Shown: piece by piece, positions 57,743 to 60,491 of the stretch
Layout of the letters: every line of letters begins with the position of its first letter
How positions within the stretch are numbered: the first letter of the stretch is position 1
The notes under the pieces: model-generated
The model's input: the letters and a program-made list of their open reading frames with translations, nothing else
Databases searched by the model: none
What the model was told of the DNA's origin: nothing
From: Eubacterium sp.
GTDB taxonomy: Bacteria > Bacillota > Clostridia > Lachnospirales > Lachnospiraceae
Assembly (NCBI GenBank): GCA_022764265.1
Contig: JALERO010000054.1
Span: 1 to 60,491 of the forward strand
Reading direction: 5' to 3'
DNA: 60,491 bases
Made by a program: the position numbers and the translations under genes

Positions 57743-59071
57743 TTGGAAAAGGGAAAGAAAAAAACAGCAAAAAAGCATATCGTTGTATTCCAGGATGAGA
57801 CAGGAAATGTGTTAAAAACTGCTTTTGTATCCCATGGAAAGAAAGCGGAGCCTCCGGAGATTCCTTCCAAAAAGGGAGAGACTGCGCATCACGAGATTGT
57901 ATTTCAAGGATGGGATCAGGATTATCATCAGGTAGAAGACAATCTGGTAGTGAAAGCAATTTATAAAGAAGTACCGAAAAAATATCTGGTTATGTTTTAT
58001 CATGAAAACGGAAAGATGCTTGGTATGGAAGCGGTACCGTATGGCAGCCCGGCAAAGGCTGCCTTTTCGCCTGTAAAAAAAAGCAGCAGGGAATATGATT
58101 ATATTTTTAAAGGATGGAATGTTCCGCTGGACTGCATTACAGAGGATACCAACGTCAAAGCGGTTTTTGAAGAAAAACGCAAAACATTTATCGTCTCATT
58201 TTATCATGAGGACGGAAGGCTGCTTAAAGAAGAGGAAGTATTCTATGGAGCATCTGCCCATCCTCCTGAAAATGTCACAAAAGCAGATGACGAGGTTTAC
58301 TATTATCGGTTTTCCGGTTGGAGTGTGCCTACGGAAAAAGTGACGGAATCATTGAGGGTTCAGGCGGTTTTTGAAAATATTTATAAAGAATATACCGTCA
58401 CTTTTTTTGACAATGGAAAAGAAGTACAATCGAAACAATACCATTATGGAACTCCGCTGGTTTATCCGGACTTGAAAAAGAAAGGCTATGATCTCAGCTG
58501 GGATATTCAAGAGGAAGTTGTTGAGAAATCAATGGAAATCTCAGCTAAATGGACATTTTCCAACACGAAAGGAAAAATTATCGATCAGGATGGAAATCGT
58601 TATGTTATCACAAATCCTTCTATAACGAATGGAGGTGTGTGCTGCATTTCTTATCGTGACAGTTCTTCTCGGGTGGTACTGCCGGAAAGAGTGAAACTGG
58701 GAGACTATTATTACAGGATAGAGGAAATCGGCTCAAACGCCTTTTCCGGATGCGATAATATGTCAATCCTGATTTTACCTGATACGGTACATATCATACA
58801 TGATAAAGGACTGTCGAAATGTAGGAGATTAAAATCCATCATCATTGGCAAGGGAATTCATTCCCTGGGTAATTCTGTTTTTGGTGAAAATGTACATTTA
58901 AAAGACATTCTGATTCACGGACAGAATATAAAGCGGGCAGGTAGAAAGTTACTGGAAGATATCAACGGAAATCTCACCATTTGGGTGAAACCGGGACAGT
59001 TGGATGATTATTCGAAATTATTCCACGCCCGTTTATATACAAAAAAGATAAAAATGAAAGCAAAGGTGTAA
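57743..59071 (+). CDS. InlB-type repeat / BspA-like LRR_5 protein lacking an obvious signal peptide
   Basis: Three to four ~65-aa repeats (KHIVVFQDETG..FQGWDQ..; KYLVMFYHENG..FKGWNV..; TFIVSFYHEDG..FSGWSV..; EYTVTFFDNG..) then LRR-like IGSNAFSGCDNMSILILPDTV; TTG start 57743 after CGGAGG. Confidence 0.8.
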   Translation: MEKGKKKTAKKHIVVFQDETGNVLKTAFVSHGKKAEPPEIPSKKGETAHHEIVFQGWDQDYHQVEDNLVVKAIYKEVPKKYLVMFYHENGKMLGMEAVPYGSPAKAAFSPVKKSSREYDYIFKGWNVPLDCITEDTNVKAVFEEKRKTFIVSFYHEDGRLLKEEEVFYGASAHPPENVTKADDEVYYYRFSGWSVPTEKVTESLRVQAVFENIYKEYTVTFFDNGKEVQSKQYHYGTPLVYPDLKKKGYDLSWDIQEEVVEKSMEISAKWTFSNTKGKIIDQDGNRYVITNPSITNGGVCCISYRDSSSRVVLPERVKLGDYYYRIEEIGSNAFSGCDNMSILILPDTVHIIHDKGLSKCRRLKSIIIGKGIHSLGNSVFGENVHLKDILIHGQNIKRAGRKLLEDINGNLTIWVKPGQLDDYSKLFHARLYTKKIKMKAKV

Positions 59072-59075
59072 ATGT

Positions 59076-59948
59076 ATGTGGATGTTGTTTGCTGTAGGTT
59101 CTGCTTTTTTTGCAGGACTAACCTCTATTTTGGCAAAGTGTGGAATTCGAAATACGGATTCCAATGTGGCAACTGCTCTGAGAACCATCGTAGTTTTGAT
59201 TTTCTCCTGGGCAATGGTTTTCATCGTGGGCAGTCAGAATACAATCTGGGATCTGTCCCTGAGGACTCTGGTATTTCTCTGCCTGTCAGGTATTGCTACC
59301 GGTGCTTCCTGGTTATGTTATTTCCGTGCTCTTCAAATTGGAGATATCAATAAAGTAACCCCTATAGATAAATCCAGTGTTGTCCTTACGATGCTGTTGG
59401 CATTTATTCTGTTGGGAGAAGAGATCTCTATTCTGAAATTTGTTTCTATGATACTAATTGGGGGCGGTACTCTGTTAATGATTCAGAAAAAAGAGGGAGT
59501 CTCAAAAGAACAGTCAAAGGAGAAAGGGAGTTATGCCTGGCTTTTTTTTGCCATAGGAAGTGCGGTATTTGCCAGCCTAACAGCGATTCTCGGGAAGATT
59601 GGTATTGAAAATGTAGAATCCAATCTTGGAACGGCGATCCGAACCGGCGTTGTACTTGTTATGGCATGGATTGTTGTTTTTGTATCCAAAAAGCAGAAAA
59701 CTATAAAAGAGATTGATTTTAAAAGCTGGATTTTTCTGATTCTCTCCGGATTTGCCACAGGTGGATCCTGGCTGTGTTATTATCGTGCTCTTCAGATGGG
59801 ACCGGCCAGTGTCGTGGTACCGATCGATAAATTAAGTATCCTTGTAACGGTCGCCTTTTCCTATGTTGTTTTTCATGAGAAACTTAGCCGCAAAGCCGCA
59901 ATTGGTTTGGCGATGATTGTGGGAGGAACATTACTTCTCGTAATTTAA
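59076..59948 (+). CDS. EamA/DMT-family transporter
   Basis: Two homologous halves of about five TMs: WMLFAVGSAFFAGLTSILAKCGI.. and WLFFAIGSAVFASLTAILGKIGI.. Confidence 0.93.
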   Translation: MWMLFAVGSAFFAGLTSILAKCGIRNTDSNVATALRTIVVLIFSWAMVFIVGSQNTIWDLSLRTLVFLCLSGIATGASWLCYFRALQIGDINKVTPIDKSSVVLTMLLAFILLGEEISILKFVSMILIGGGTLLMIQKKEGVSKEQSKEKGSYAWLFFAIGSAVFASLTAILGKIGIENVESNLGTAIRTGVVLVMAWIVVFVSKKQKTIKEIDFKSWIFLILSGFATGGSWLCYYRALQMGPASVVVPIDKLSILVTVAFSYVVFHEKLSRKAAIGLAMIVGGTLLLVI

Positions 59949-59989
59949 CAATTCAGAAGAAGTCCCCGCTTTAAGCGCGCATCTCGCAG

Positions 59990-60011
59990 CAAGAACGCGG
60001 AGGCGTTCTTG
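59990..60011. repeat. Perfect 9-bp hairpin CAAGAACGC-ggag-GCGTTCTTG
   Basis: Shares the 12-mer GAGGCGTTCTTG with 26551-26562. Confidence 0.6.
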
Positions 60012-60089
60012 AATAGAATGTAACTGTTCAGAAGCAAGCAGTGTTTTCGAGGTTAACTCTGAATAGTAACAAAAAAATAAAAAAAGGTA

Positions 60090-60118
60090 TTGACGGAATC
60101 AAATTCTGGTGGTAATAT
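60090..60118 (+). promoter_or_regulatory. rrn promoter P1
   Basis: TTGACG-17-TAATAT. Confidence 0.75.
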
Positions 60119-60183
60119 AATCATCGTTGCGCTTGAAAAACAAGCTTTTTGAAAGAAAAACGTAAGAAAAACTTAAAAAGTTA

Positions 60184-60211
60184 TTGACAAATAACAAAAG
60201 CGTGATATAAT
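60184..60211 (+). promoter_or_regulatory. rrn promoter P2
   Basis: TTGACA-16-TATAAT. Confidence 0.85.
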
Positions 60212-60282
60212 ACAAAAGTTGCTTGTGATTTCAGATGATCAGGACAGATTGAATTGAAAAATTCAAAAAAATGAAAAAGTTC

Positions 60283-60311
60283 TTGACAAGCGAAAGTAAT
60301 TGCGATATAAT
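60283..60311 (+). promoter_or_regulatory. rrn promoter P3
   Basis: TTGACA-17-TATAAT; sequence context duplicated from P2. Confidence 0.85.
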
Positions 60312-60491
60312 ATAAAAGCTTTCACGCTAAATGAGAAAGCAACACAGAAACTTGATAACTGAATAACAAAACAACCTTGAACGTTCAATTTTCATTCAAG
60401 CAGAGAAAAGCGCAGATGGCGCAAGTGATGTGACGGGTGCTTGCACACAGTCACAAAAGTTGCGACAGATGCATTTGGCGAAGCCGATGAT

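Noticed and set aside
1-60491. CRISPR arrays, prophage, restriction-modification or other defence islands
   Set aside because: No regularly spaced repeats, Cas, capsid/terminase, methyltransferase-nuclease or retron-like genes seen in the ORF set; the only methyltransferase is the YtqB-like housekeeping type.

Overview
This window is a ~60 kb chromosomal segment from a low-GC Firmicute. Gene content and order suggest a Lachnospiraceae/Clostridia spore-former. It runs from the 3' end of a 23S rRNA gene (followed by tRNA-Trp and tRNA-Glu, with no 5S visible) to the promoter and leader region of what looks like a second rRNA operon in the same orientation. Almost all genes are on the + strand and are housekeeping: dinB; miaB-mutS-mutL-miaA-ynbB-like; radC; mreBCD-PBP2-minCDE-rodA-mgsA-dacF; yggS-sepF-aroB-lspA-rluD; rpsO; ptsH-ptsI; a UvrD/PcrA-type helicase; uppP; pyrK-pyrD-pyrE-(M29 aminopeptidase)-pyrC-pyrF; purE-purM-purN-purD; azlC-azlD; spoIIID (-); traX-like; a T-box-controlled trpEGCFBA operon without trpD; ybaK-like; an InlB/BspA-like repeat protein; and an EamA transporter. 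I found no CRISPR array, prophage, transposase or obvious defence island. The observations most worth checking are: (i) two copies of a 63-nt palindromic REP/MITE-like element (19-nt arms, 25-nt loop) after pyrD and pyrF; (ii) absence of trpD from an otherwise complete trp operon; (iii) several structured intergenic elements, including a 70-nt hairpin between sepF and aroB, an orphan promoter plus terminator upstream of ptsH, and a par/type-I-TA-like convergent hairpin region next to a truncated DUF4230 gene; (iv) paired GAAATC(G/A)ATTTC palindromes upstream of the trp T-box; (v) an unlisted 50-codon membrane microprotein ORF. Family assignments come from recognising sequence motifs; no database search was run.
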